Source: Bacteroides cellulosilyticus (GTDB lineage Bacteria > Bacteroidota > Bacteroidia > Bacteroidales > Bacteroidaceae). Taken from it: 64,000 nucleotides of DNA. The DNA lies in assembly GCF_020091405.1 (NCBI RefSeq), contig NZ_CP081903.1, positions 4,216,501 to 4,280,500 on the forward strand, given 5' to 3'. Positions 33,695 through 42,578 of the stretch are shown here, piece after piece. The notes beneath the pieces were generated by a model that was not told where the DNA came from, did not search any database, and saw nothing but the letters and a program-made list of their open reading frames with translations. Both the position numbers and the translations under genes were made by a program. Position 1 is the first letter of the stretch. Every line of letters begins with the position of its first letter.

Positions 33695-35410
33695 TTATTC
33701 TCCCCAACCCGGGTTCTGTTTCAGGTTTGGGTTCAACTGCAACTGGTCGGTAGGTAATGGGTAAAGATAGTGCTTATCTTCCCATTTACGTCCTGACTCC
33801 AGGATGATGAAACCGTCGCTGTTTCTTTCATTGGTAACGCCCGGCCATTTGTTCTGGAACTCTGTACCTGTCCATCTGATACCCAGGAAGTCCTGCGGCA
33901 TTTCCGTTTCAGCTGTCTTCCAACGCTTCAGGTCGTCTATACGGAAACCTTCGTTGAACAATTCAATGGTACGCTCACGGCGAATTTCAGTTCTCATATC
34001 CAGATCGTGAGTTGTAGCAAATGCATTGGTCAGCTTGGGCATTTTGGTGTTGATGCGGCAACGAACCAAGTTGAGAGAGAGGTTCAGGTCTTCGTCAGAA
34101 ATCTTTTCATCCCGTTCAAATACTGCTTCGGCATAGTTCAGCAGAACTTCTGCATAGCGGATGATGGGGTAGTCGTAGCTTTCGTAGGTGTCATTCACAT
34201 AACGTTCGCAAGCCCATTTCTGATTGTTATAACCGCTTCCGCTGGTAGGCACCAATCCTTTGATGGAAGCTGAAGCGCGGTCAACGGCATCACCTGTCCA
34301 GTTAACGCGTGAGTTCAGGTTACTCCAAAAATATTCATAAGGTTTGCAGAGGGTATAAACCATACGGTTATCTCTGTTCAGGTATTCGTCCAAAATCTTC
34401 AAGTCTCCTTTATATACTTCCGATTTTTCAATGGGGAGTCCATCCTGGCAGAGATACATTGCAGCAAATTTGTGAGAAATCATTTGGGCATTTGCCAAAC
34501 ACTCTTTCGTGATATTTGAACCGATAGGAGCCAACGCTTCGTCATGACGGCGGGAGAAAATATACTCCGTATTGGCGCTTTTCTGTAATCCGGCAGGGTT
34601 ACATTTCGTATCTTCCAGGATAAACATGTACTTCTGTGCACTGTCGCCCAGGATAGCAGGTGCAAACAGTGAGAAGTTTTTAGTGTTGATCACTTCTTTT
34701 GCTGCATTTGCCGCAATGTCCAACAAGTCTTTACCACGAGCTGTGTTGCCACGGAACTTTTGCCATGTACCTTCGTAGAGTGCTACACGGGAAAGCATTG
34801 CCCAGGCGCCTTCGCGACCTACACGTCCTTTTTCCACTGTGGAAGTGACGGGAAGTAATTCGGCGGCATCTTTCAAATCCTGAATGATGAGGTCGGCTAC
34901 TTCGCTGCGGTCGTTGCGTGCTGCTTGCATTTCGGGAGCAGTAACATCAATCGGTGTAGTGACTACTATGACATTTCCAAAAAGCTGCAACAGGTCAAAG
35001 TAGCAGTAAGCGCGGAAAAACTTGGCTTCACCGATATATTGTGCGATGTCACTCTGGTTTGCAAAACTCTCTGCTTTCTGTAAGAGGATATTTGTACGAC
35101 GGATGCGATTGTATGCATCGGTGTAGTTGCCGTCGGAAGCCGGTATGCTGTTGGTTCCGTTAGCAAATACATTCTTGCTGCCTTTATCCATAATAAGGTC
35201 GGAACGCTTATCGGAGTGGGGGGCATCGTAGACGCTGTTTTTGAAATCGCGTGTCCAGCCATAGAACTGATTGGAGAATAACTTGAAGTCTGTAGCAGTC
35301 TGCCAATAGTTACCATCGGCAATCTGGTCTTTCGGATCCAGGTCGAGACAGGAATGTAACATACATCCTATTGCCAGTATCAAGATAGATTTAATTGTAT
35401 ATTTTTTCAT
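33695..35410 (-). CDS. SusD-like outer-membrane lipoprotein (PUL B)
   Basis: About 571 residues. The ATG at 35410 (MKKYTIKSILILAIGCMLHS then C) is preferred to a TTG four codons earlier. SusD marks are the N-terminal helices (YTDAYNRIRRTNILLQKAES, AKFFRAYCYFDLLQLFGNVI), the phrase RYAEVLLNYAEAVFER, and IRRERTIELFNEGFRIDDLK followed by RW. The ending YLYPLPTDQLQLNPNLKQNPGW is canonical. It partners the SusC encoded 12 bp upstream and should bind uronic-acid oligosaccharides if the lyase assignments hold. Confidence 0.95.
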   Translation of the reverse strand: MKKYTIKSILILAIGCMLHSCLDLDPKDQIADGNYWQTATDFKLFSNQFYGWTRDFKNSVYDAPHSDKRSDLIMDKGSKNVFANGTNSIPASDGNYTDAYNRIRRTNILLQKAESFANQSDIAQYIGEAKFFRAYCYFDLLQLFGNVIVVTTPIDVTAPEMQAARNDRSEVADLIIQDLKDAAELLPVTSTVEKGRVGREGAWAMLSRVALYEGTWQKFRGNTARGKDLLDIAANAAKEVINTKNFSLFAPAILGDSAQKYMFILEDTKCNPAGLQKSANTEYIFSRRHDEALAPIGSNITKECLANAQMISHKFAAMYLCQDGLPIEKSEVYKGDLKILDEYLNRDNRMVYTLCKPYEYFWSNLNSRVNWTGDAVDRASASIKGLVPTSGSGYNNQKWACERYVNDTYESYDYPIIRYAEVLLNYAEAVFERDEKISDEDLNLSLNLVRCRINTKMPKLTNAFATTHDLDMRTEIRRERTIELFNEGFRIDDLKRWKTAETEMPQDFLGIRWTGTEFQNKWPGVTNERNSDGFIILESGRKWEDKHYLYPLPTDQLQLNPNLKQNPGWGE

Positions 35411-35422
35411 TTTTGTATTCAA

Positions 35423-38400
35423 TTAAAAGGTTAAATTCAATCCAAAAGTTACAGTGCGCAGGAAAGGATATCGCTTGGAGTTGTCCACTTTACGATTTGC
35501 TTCCGGATCCCATCCATCATTAATTTTGCTGTGTTCCCACAAATCGCTACCTGTCACATATACGCGCGCCTTACTTAATATTTTTGTTTTGGCAAGCAGG
35601 GAAGCCGGAAGTGAATAACCCAGAGTTACATTTTTCAAGCGCAAATATGCTCCGTCTTCTACCGACCATGAAGAACATTGGTAGTTGTAGTTGTTAAGTT
35701 CGGACTGGTTAGTCAGTGCAGGGAAGAATGCACCCGGATTATCCGGAGACCATGTGTTGCCTATGTGCTGATCGCTCGTGTTCAGATAAACGGCACGCAT
35801 CGGAATTCTCCATGTACTTTCCTCACGCCAGATAGTACGTTTGCCTGCTCCCTGGAAAACGATGGCAAGGTCAAAACCATTCCACTCCAGACCTGCATTG
35901 ATGGAGAATTGTACTTTAGGATCGTCTGTACCCAGATATACCAAATCTTCTTCTGTCAGCTTGCCATCCTTATTCACATCTTCGAACATGTTATCGCCAA
36001 GGCGCAGATTGTTGAGTGTACCGATAGTACTGGTGTTTTTATACTTATCCACATACTTTTTCAGTTGTTCTTCTGTCTGAATCTTGCCACAGTAACGGAG
36101 ACCGAATACAGAATTCAGGGGATATCCTTCACGGTCGGAGCGTACACCTGCTTTGATGGCTCCACTGCCACCGTTATCCACTAATTCGTTGGTGGTGTAG
36201 GTAAAAGTACCACCGATATGATAGTTTACTTTTCCAATCTTATCCGACCAGTTGATCATACCTTCCCAACCGTGTGCCTTGAATGCACCGTAATTTGCCG
36301 TGGGAGCCTTGTCACCCAGAATACCCGGATAGATTACGTCGATCAACATATTGTCACTCTTCTTCCAGAAGATTTCTGCCGTACCTGTCAGGCGGTTACG
36401 TAAGAATCCGAAATCAAGACCAAGATTGTAGTTATGGATGCGTTCCCATGTACGGTCGGTACTCGGCAACTTACCGTTAGTGTCTACATAAGAGATTTTT
36501 CCATTACCTATCAACGCACCGCCACTGGGGGTGAAGTTATATAACTGTGCACCGTCATAGCGGTCAACGCCACTCTGATTACCTACGCTACCGTAAGAAG
36601 CTCTCAGCTTTAATTCGTCTACAAATGTCAGATTCTTCATGAATGCTTCTTCCGAAATTCTCCATCCGGCAGAGGTACCCCAGTAGAATACCCAACGGTT
36701 TTCGGGCTGGAATTTGGAAGAACCGTCGTAACGTCCCTGTGCTTCCAACATGTATTTAGAACGATAATTGTAGTTGATACGACCGAAGTAAGACATTACT
36801 GCCTCTTGCCATTTGGTTGATTTATCGTCACCGTTCTTCAGGTAAACAACATCTTTTGTGCTATTGGGAATTTCCAATGAGGGCAGTATACCTTCTGTAT
36901 AGAGGAAAGTGCCTTCATACTCTTTCAGATTATATTGCGAACCCACCATCACTTTTACATCATGAACATCGGCAAAGATATGCGACCAGTCGATGTGTCC
37001 GGACAATGAGTAAAAGTCAGTACGTGAATTGGATTTGGAATACGAGCTCTTGTCCTCGGTCGGATTACTGCGAACTACGCGGTCACCCTCATAGTTATAC
37101 CAATCAATAGCTTTACTTTGTTTATCACGGATGGCTGTCGATGTATTATAACCGGCCGTTACAGAAGCTGTCAGATTTTTCAGGATGGAATATCTGAATG
37201 TCTCGCTGATGTTGATGGCGGACACTTTCAGCTTGTTGTCACCGCCCAATTCACAATACCAGTTGGGTGCACCCCATGTTCCCCATGCATAAGGTTTGCC
37301 ATTAGCTGTAGCAGACGGGAAACCCGGTTGCTGTGAGTTGGTGGTCAGTGCCGAACCAATCTGTGTGGGTGCCACCTGATCCTGACGGTTGTAGGCAATT
37401 ACCGACTCAATAGAAGCGCGGTCAGACAGTTTAAAGGTATTTGTCAAGCGCAGGTTATAACGATTATTATTGTTGTTACCCCACTTCAAGTTACTGTCAT
37501 CATACATATAGCCTAAAGACAGACGGTACTTTGAGGCATCCGAGCCACCTGCTATGGCAAGTTCGTGTTGCGTGGAAGCGGCTGTTCCCCACATGATATC
37601 CTGCCAGTTAGTATCGAAAAATACAAAGTCCGCTACGTCTGTGAAGGCATTACCAAAAGGATTCGTAGTGTGGTCAAGATTGATATACTGATTTTTATAC
37701 GCCAACGCCAGTTTTGCGTAACGCATCCAGGTATCATCGTCACCGTAACCGTCATTGGTACGTGCATCTATTACAGAGGAAGCCCATTGTTCCAGGCTCA
37801 TCAGATGAGGAGACAGACCGATAAACTTACTTGTAACCGAACCGCTGTAGTCTACCTGCACCTTGCCTGCCTGGGCTTTCTTGGTAGTTACCAATACTAC
37901 ACCACCGGCAGCTTTGCTACCGTAGATGGAAGCCGAAGCATCTTTCAAGAAGTTGATAGACTCAATATCAGAGGGATTCAACAAACGCAATTCGTTTACG
38001 CTTTCATATTCCACACCGTCGATAATGACTAACGGACTGGTCGTGTTTTTTGAAACTGCACCGCGCAGACTCATGTTCCAGCTTTCATCGCCCGGGGCTG
38101 TAGAGTTACGCGTGATAATGACTCCGGGAACCTGGCCTTGCAATGCCTGTACAGGACTGGACATTGTTCCTTTATTCTCTAACATCTTCTGATTCACCAC
38201 TGTTACCGAACCGGTCATTGTAGCTTTCTTTTGTGTACCGTAGCCCACAACCACCACTTCGTCCAGCATTTCCGAATCTTCTGCCAGAACCACTTTCAGA
38301 TTGGTTTCATTTCCTTTTACCACAATCTCCTGTGACTTATAGCCTATAAATGAAACCACTAAAGTCCCTTTTGCATTACTCAGACTGAAATTACCGTCAA

Positions 38401-38629
38401 TGTCGGTAATACAACCGTTCGTGGTGCCTTTCACCATAATGTTGGCACCAATGATGGGTTCACCGGTGGCATCCACTACGGTACCTTTTACTGTACCGGC
38501 CTGCATAATGGCTTGTACCTCATTTACATTGGCAAAAGCCTGCTGCGGGCTACCTACACAGAGTGCAGATGCCATTGCTGCTGAGAATAAAATTCTTTTC
38601 GATGAGAATTTCAGAAATTCATTCCTCAT
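35423..38629 (-). CDS. SusC-like TonB-dependent outer-membrane transporter (PUL B)
   Basis: A 1068-residue protein with a long signal region (MRNEFLKFSSKRILFSAAMA). The CarboxypepD_reg-like domain covers about 45-125 (VKGTVVDATGEPIIGANIMV), then the TonB box region (LDEVVVVGYGTQKKATMTGS), the plug (INFLKDASASIYGSKAAGGV) and the barrel ending TVTFGLNLTF. It has no STN domain, as in PUL A, so sigma control through an anti-sigma contact is not supported. It starts 46 bp after the ECF sigma gene, and the intervening leader carries the 21-bp element shared with PUL A. It is not a recent duplicate of the PUL A copy: the signal peptides and barrels differ. Confidence 0.95.
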   Translation of the reverse strand: MRNEFLKFSSKRILFSAAMASALCVGSPQQAFANVNEVQAIMQAGTVKGTVVDATGEPIIGANIMVKGTTNGCITDIDGNFSLSNAKGTLVVSFIGYKSQEIVVKGNETNLKVVLAEDSEMLDEVVVVGYGTQKKATMTGSVTVVNQKMLENKGTMSSPVQALQGQVPGVIITRNSTAPGDESWNMSLRGAVSKNTTSPLVIIDGVEYESVNELRLLNPSDIESINFLKDASASIYGSKAAGGVVLVTTKKAQAGKVQVDYSGSVTSKFIGLSPHLMSLEQWASSVIDARTNDGYGDDDTWMRYAKLALAYKNQYINLDHTTNPFGNAFTDVADFVFFDTNWQDIMWGTAASTQHELAIAGGSDASKYRLSLGYMYDDSNLKWGNNNNNRYNLRLTNTFKLSDRASIESVIAYNRQDQVAPTQIGSALTTNSQQPGFPSATANGKPYAWGTWGAPNWYCELGGDNKLKVSAINISETFRYSILKNLTASVTAGYNTSTAIRDKQSKAIDWYNYEGDRVVRSNPTEDKSSYSKSNSRTDFYSLSGHIDWSHIFADVHDVKVMVGSQYNLKEYEGTFLYTEGILPSLEIPNSTKDVVYLKNGDDKSTKWQEAVMSYFGRINYNYRSKYMLEAQGRYDGSSKFQPENRWVFYWGTSAGWRISEEAFMKNLTFVDELKLRASYGSVGNQSGVDRYDGAQLYNFTPSGGALIGNGKISYVDTNGKLPSTDRTWERIHNYNLGLDFGFLRNRLTGTAEIFWKKSDNMLIDVIYPGILGDKAPTANYGAFKAHGWEGMINWSDKIGKVNYHIGGTFTYTTNELVDNGGSGAIKAGVRSDREGYPLNSVFGLRYCGKIQTEEQLKKYVDKYKNTSTIGTLNNLRLGDNMFEDVNKDGKLTEEDLVYLGTDDPKVQFSINAGLEWNGFDLAIVFQGAGKRTIWREESTWRIPMRAVYLNTSDQHIGNTWSPDNPGAFFPALTNQSELNNYNYQCSSWSVEDGAYLRLKNVTLGYSLPASLLAKTKILSKARVYVTGSDLWEHSKINDGWDPEANRKVDNSKRYPFLRTVTFGLNLTF

Positions 38630-38634
38630 AATTT

Positions 38635-38655
38635 ATAAATTTAAAATTAACACTA
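38635..38655 (-). promoter_or_regulatory. 21-bp leader element shared with PUL A (copy before susC)
   Basis: Identical over 21 bases to 27084-27104, and also placed between an ECF sigma stop and the next ATG. Confidence 0.6.
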
Positions 38656-38675
38656 TTATTTCTATTGTACTCTAA

Positions 38676-39191
38676 TTAGATACATTGTTTCATATATTCA
38701 CGTATTTCTTTCCGGCTAATAAACAAATGGTTTTCGACCGTACGGCGTGAAAGGTTCAATTTGGCGGAAATTTCCGATGAGGATTTATCCTCAAAACGGT
38801 TCATGATATAAATCTTTCTGCGTTGTTCCGGAAGGGTGCGCAGTTTGCGCTTTTCACAAGCCAGTAAATCATTGGCAATAATCTGGTTTTCCGTTTCATT
38901 GGTACAGGTCGTTGCATGATCGTATATATAAGAAGTTATTTCTTGCTTCTTATAGTGACGGCGCAGGTAATCGTTCACCAGATTACGGGATATGGTGTAA
39001 ATGAAAAACTTTACGGTATCCGGACGGAGCATTTGCTTATAGTCCATTAAACGCAGAAATACATCTTGGGCTATGTCTTCAGCTTCTTCTTTACTGTTTA
39101 TTCTATAATATATATAGAGATAGACGGAGCGGTGGTAACTCGTATAAGAGTCAGCTATCAATTGAACGGATGTCATCTTTTTGTTTTCCAT
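38676..39191 (-). CDS. ECF (RpoE-like) sigma factor of PUL B
   Basis: A 171-residue sigma factor of the RpoE-like ECF type. Region 2 is EEAEDIAQDVFLRLMDYKQM and FFIYTISRNLVNDYLRRHYK. Region 4 is LPEQRRKIYIMNRFEDKSSS then EISAKLNLSRRTVENHLFIS. It closely resembles the PUL A sigma. No anti-sigma gene is present. A TATATTTG promoter box lies 42-49 bp before the ATG. The gene sits between the AraC regulator (upstream) and susC (downstream), which suggests a chain in which the regulator raises sigma and sigma then raises the PUL. Confidence 0.9.
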   Translation of the reverse strand: MENKKMTSVQLIADSYTSYHRSVYLYIYYRINSKEEAEDIAQDVFLRLMDYKQMLRPDTVKFFIYTISRNLVNDYLRRHYKKQEITSYIYDHATTCTNETENQIIANDLLACEKRKLRTLPEQRRKIYIMNRFEDKSSSEISAKLNLSRRTVENHLFISRKEIREYMKQCI

Positions 39192-39232
39192 GCTTCAGAC
39201 TTTGGTTACGTTTTACGTTAGCTTTACGATTG

Positions 39233-39263
39233 CAAATATAAAAGGTAAAAAACGGAAAACAAT
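39233..39263 (-). promoter_or_regulatory. Promoter of the PUL B sigma gene
   Basis: TATATTTG (39240-39233, minus) fits the -7 box exactly; ATTG at 39263-39260 is a near -33 box, 19 bp upstream. Confidence 0.55.
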
Positions 39264-39342
39264 TTTTTATAGTGCTTAACAAATCTCATCTCATTAACTT
39301 AGACTAAAAACTAATTAATTTGCTGTAATATAGTTGTTTAAG

Positions 39343-39381
39343 AATTTGAGACTCGTAGTGTCAACTAATAATTTGAGACTC
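39343..39381. repeat. Direct repeat in the regulator-sigma intergenic region
   Basis: AATTTGAGACTC occurs at 39343-39354 and 39370-39381, start to start 27 bp. It lies about 100 bp upstream of the sigma promoter and could be a binding site for the AraC regulator. No function is shown. Confidence 0.35.
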
Positions 39382-39418
39382 CGGGGTGAGTTGGACGGAA
39401 AATCTGATGCAACAAAAA

Positions 39419-39454
39419 CGCACTTATCTTTCAATATGCTGAAAGATAAGTGCG
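39419..39454 (-). terminator. Rho-independent terminator of the PUL B regulator gene
   Basis: A 15-bp perfect stem (CGCACTTATCTTTCA with its complement), six-base loop, then TTTTTGTT on the minus strand, 33 bp after the stop codon. Confidence 0.9.
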
Positions 39455-39486
39455 GAAAATGATGGAGTATATCTTAATATTATAAG

Positions 39487-42303
39487 TTATTCGTTGTTAT
39501 TCTTTCCGATGCTCCGGATATATTCATTGGGAGTGATGCCGGTAGCCTTCTTGAAATAGCGGAAGAAGGAGGCGCGTGAGCTAAAACCGCAGAGTTCGGC
39601 AAGTGCTCCCAGTGTATATTTGGAATACTCGTCTTCGTTGATAAGGCGCTTGAACTCTTCAATACGGTAATCATTGATATAATCGTAATAATTACGGTTC
39701 AGATGTTGATTGAACAGATAAGATAAAGTATGTGCTGACCTGCCGAGCATTGTTGCCAGATCGGCTATTTTCAGATCTGGGTTCGTATATGGCTTATCAC
39801 GAAGCATCAGAGCCTCCAGCTTTTCTGTCAGGCGCTGACATTCTTCCGTGCTTATCTTATTGGTTTTATATTTTGATTCTACTGTCTTTTCTTGCTTTTC
39901 GGGCTCTTGCACATCTTCCGGAAGTTGGATTTGAATATTTTTCGTTTGCTTCGCTTTTCTCTTACGCTGATAGTAAATGTAGCCGATAAAAACTAAGGCA
40001 ATGGAAATGGCAATGATGCTCCATGTTTCTACAGGATAGGCAATGTGGACAGCGGTGTGTATTTCAGAATCAGGATTCCCGATATAGCGTAACTTGAAAA
40101 GATAGTTTCCGGATGACAAGTCATAATAAGTAATTTCAGACTTTCCGGTCAGTATCTGCCAGTCTTCATCTTCACCTTCCAATTTATATTCATAAGTCAT
40201 ATAAGCCGGTTCGGTATAGGTAAAACCGGAGAAGTGAAATGTCAGGTTGTTTTGCGAGGATTCAAGTTCTATTTCAGGAACTTTTCCACTTTCAATAACA
40301 GGATGAAGCGATTTCTTTCCATTGACATAAATATCTGTAATTGTCAGCGGATAAGTATATCTTTTCATCTGGTTATTTTCCTTGAAGTTCATATAAATCA
40401 GCCCTTTGGAATTTCCCATCCATATATTTCCCTGTTGGTCCTGTATGGGAGGGCACAATGTGAAAATAGAACTGGGAATACCGTCTATGAAATTATAAGG
40501 AATAAAAGTTTCTTTCTTGTCGTAGCGGTAGAGTCCGTTATTGGTTCCTATCCAGAGCCATTTTTCGTCATCTTCCAGAATAAACATACCATCTTTTCCT
40601 TCCAGTTGTGTATCAGGTTGCAACCTTCTGAAACGGCTCATGGAGAGATCGGATATACACATACTTCCTTTGTCCGGCAGGAAATAAAGATTATGGTCGG
40701 AGTCTTCATATACAACTCTGATCTTTTCTTTATGAATAAAATTTTCCGGAAAGATGTCGGTTTTTAAACTTTCGGAAGAGGGGTCCCAGATGCACATGCC
40801 ATTCTCCGTACAAATCCATCCCTTGTGAGTGGAATCAAAATAGATTTCGTAAACATTTCCTTCGGGTAATTTGGAGTTGGCACTGGTGTAGTGTTTGATT
40901 CTTTTCCCATCCTTATAACAATAGAGGCCCATTGAGGTACCTATCCACAATTGGTCTTTAGCATCCGCTTTTATACTGAAAATCTGTCCCCGCATGAAAG
41001 GCTGCGGTTCGTTGGGTTCGAAGTCGTGGATAGTAAGATCAGCAGGATTGAATATGTACATACCTCCGCCATAAGTTCCGATATAATATTTATCCTGAAA
41101 TTTGTAGATACAGAAGATCATACTGGAACGCAATTCGGGAGATTTAAAGTTTTTGAAGCGTCGTTCCTCTTCGTTTATATAGAATAGACCGTCGCGGGAG
41201 CCGACTAACTTTTCATGTTCAGTGATTGCGATACTGCGGACGGGCATATCTTTGGAGTCAAAATACGGGGGATAACTGTAAGTAGAGAAAAGTCCGCTCT
41301 GGTATAGACTGTAATCCAATCCCAGTTGATAGAAACCTATCCAGATAAGCCCGTCACGATCCACTAAAAGGGAGTATACGGAGTTGGAACGGATACTTTC
41401 GTCTTTTCCCGGCTCGTGGCGGAAAGAGCGTAGAACTTTCATTTGTTTGGTAGAAATGAAATGTACTCCATTTCCATCTGTACCCACATACAACATATCT
41501 TCACCATCACTGGACAGCGAAGATATCACATTGCACCCTACATCGATGAAGTGCCTGAATTTATGTGTTTGCGTATCGAAGCTGATAATGCCTTGCCCCA
41601 TCGTACCCAGATAAAGTACGTTGCCGATGCGGGTGATATTGTTGTAAGAGCAAAGATGCTTGTTTTCTACTATATTATGATAAGGGGCGATTTTCTTGTC
41701 GGCAAGTGTCAGGGAATAAAGCCCGTCGTTGGTAGCTATCCAAAGAGTGCCATCTTCACTAAGATTTAGTCCGGTGATGATATTAGAGGCTGAAAGGACA
41801 TTGGGATCTATGAGCTTTTGTTCCAGGTTCCCGTTTTTATAGATAAACAGACCGGCCTCGCTCCCTATATATAAAGTACCTTTTCCATCAGGTAGGAGGG
41901 TCCGGACGCCATAGTGTAATGTTTCAGCAGCAATCGGTTCGAGAATATCTTTTTCGGTATTCACTCGCCAAAGTCCCATACCATTTCCCATCCATATCTG
42001 GTTGCCCTCCATTTCGGCAATAGCATTGACTCGTTTGATTTTCTCATTTGCTCCGGAAATCAGGAAATGTTTCAGACGTGTGCCGTCAAAACGTTCCAGG
42101 GAATTGCCGGTACCTATCCAAACATAACCAATGGAGTCTTTATAAAGTGCATTTACTACTAAATCGGAAAGTCCTTCGGTGACGGATAGTCCCCGGAAGA
42201 CGGAGGGGAGGGAATAGCCCGGAAGGAAGCTAAACAGTAGGAATAGCAAGATGATATATTTTGATATGTTCTTCACAATATGATATCTTTCGTTTCTATG
42301 CAT
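39487..42303 (-). CDS. Membrane-anchored propeller/Y_Y_Y/AraC regulator without kinase (PUL B)
   Basis: About 938 residues from the ATG at 42303 (MHRNERYHIVKNISKYIILL). A TTG at 42321 is ruled out because the -7 box overlaps it. A signal anchor is followed by two Reg_prop propellers (DSIGYVWIGTGNSLERFDGT, DDEKWLWIGTNNGLYRYDKK), a Y_Y_Y domain (TYEYKLEGEDEDWQILTGKS), one membrane segment (WSIIAISIALVFIGYIYY) and an AraC HTH (YTLGALAELCGFSSRASFFR then YFKKATGITPNEYI). Kinase and receiver domains are missing, as in the PUL A counterpart. Ligand sensing in the periplasm would act directly on a membrane-held AraC domain. Eleven-bp phased repeats lie about 120 bp upstream. Confidence 0.9.
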   Translation of the reverse strand: MHRNERYHIVKNISKYIILLFLLFSFLPGYSLPSVFRGLSVTEGLSDLVVNALYKDSIGYVWIGTGNSLERFDGTRLKHFLISGANEKIKRVNAIAEMEGNQIWMGNGMGLWRVNTEKDILEPIAAETLHYGVRTLLPDGKGTLYIGSEAGLFIYKNGNLEQKLIDPNVLSASNIITGLNLSEDGTLWIATNDGLYSLTLADKKIAPYHNIVENKHLCSYNNITRIGNVLYLGTMGQGIISFDTQTHKFRHFIDVGCNVISSLSSDGEDMLYVGTDGNGVHFISTKQMKVLRSFRHEPGKDESIRSNSVYSLLVDRDGLIWIGFYQLGLDYSLYQSGLFSTYSYPPYFDSKDMPVRSIAITEHEKLVGSRDGLFYINEEERRFKNFKSPELRSSMIFCIYKFQDKYYIGTYGGGMYIFNPADLTIHDFEPNEPQPFMRGQIFSIKADAKDQLWIGTSMGLYCYKDGKRIKHYTSANSKLPEGNVYEIYFDSTHKGWICTENGMCIWDPSSESLKTDIFPENFIHKEKIRVVYEDSDHNLYFLPDKGSMCISDLSMSRFRRLQPDTQLEGKDGMFILEDDEKWLWIGTNNGLYRYDKKETFIPYNFIDGIPSSIFTLCPPIQDQQGNIWMGNSKGLIYMNFKENNQMKRYTYPLTITDIYVNGKKSLHPVIESGKVPEIELESSQNNLTFHFSGFTYTEPAYMTYEYKLEGEDEDWQILTGKSEITYYDLSSGNYLFKLRYIGNPDSEIHTAVHIAYPVETWSIIAISIALVFIGYIYYQRKRKAKQTKNIQIQLPEDVQEPEKQEKTVESKYKTNKISTEECQRLTEKLEALMLRDKPYTNPDLKIADLATMLGRSAHTLSYLFNQHLNRNYYDYINDYRIEEFKRLINEDEYSKYTLGALAELCGFSSRASFFRYFKKATGITPNEYIRSIGKNNNE

Positions 42304-42318
42304 TATGTTTCTGTACAG

Positions 42319-42326
42319 CAAATATA
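42319..42326 (-). promoter_or_regulatory. -7 box of the PUL B regulator gene, giving a very short leader
   Basis: TATATTTG (42326-42319, minus) fits TAnnTTTG. The start site would be near 42312, only about nine bases before the ATG at 42303. The -33 box is weak. Confidence 0.45.
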
Positions 42327-42421
42327 AGGAAAAAGAACGAAAATATTCAGGTTTAGGATGATTATTCGGCAGTCGGGGAGTCTTTGCTGACTTATTGGCT
42401 TACGGGTAGGGGCGTATCTGA

Positions 42422-42567
42422 TCCGTACCAAGTCCGTACCAAGTCCGTACCTGCTCCGTGTCTATAGCTATGGAGCAGCTACGGAGCTGGTACGGAGTAG
42501 CTACGGAGATACTATGGAGGGTGTACGGAGATGCTACGGACCATGTATGGAGATGGTATGGACTTGA
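42422..42567. repeat. 11-bp phased repeat array in two opposed arms
   Basis: Nine units starting TA(C/T)GGA(G/C) begin at 42469, 42480, 42491, 42502, 42513, 42524, 42535, 42546 and 42557, exactly 11 bp apart with four free bases each. Four units in the opposite orientation (TCCGT..., 42422, 42433, 42444, 42455) precede them. The array fills the gap between the lyase stop and the regulator promoter. A 60-codon frame through it is an artefact of the repeat. Confidence 0.85.
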
Positions 42568-42578
42568 TGCTGTTATTT

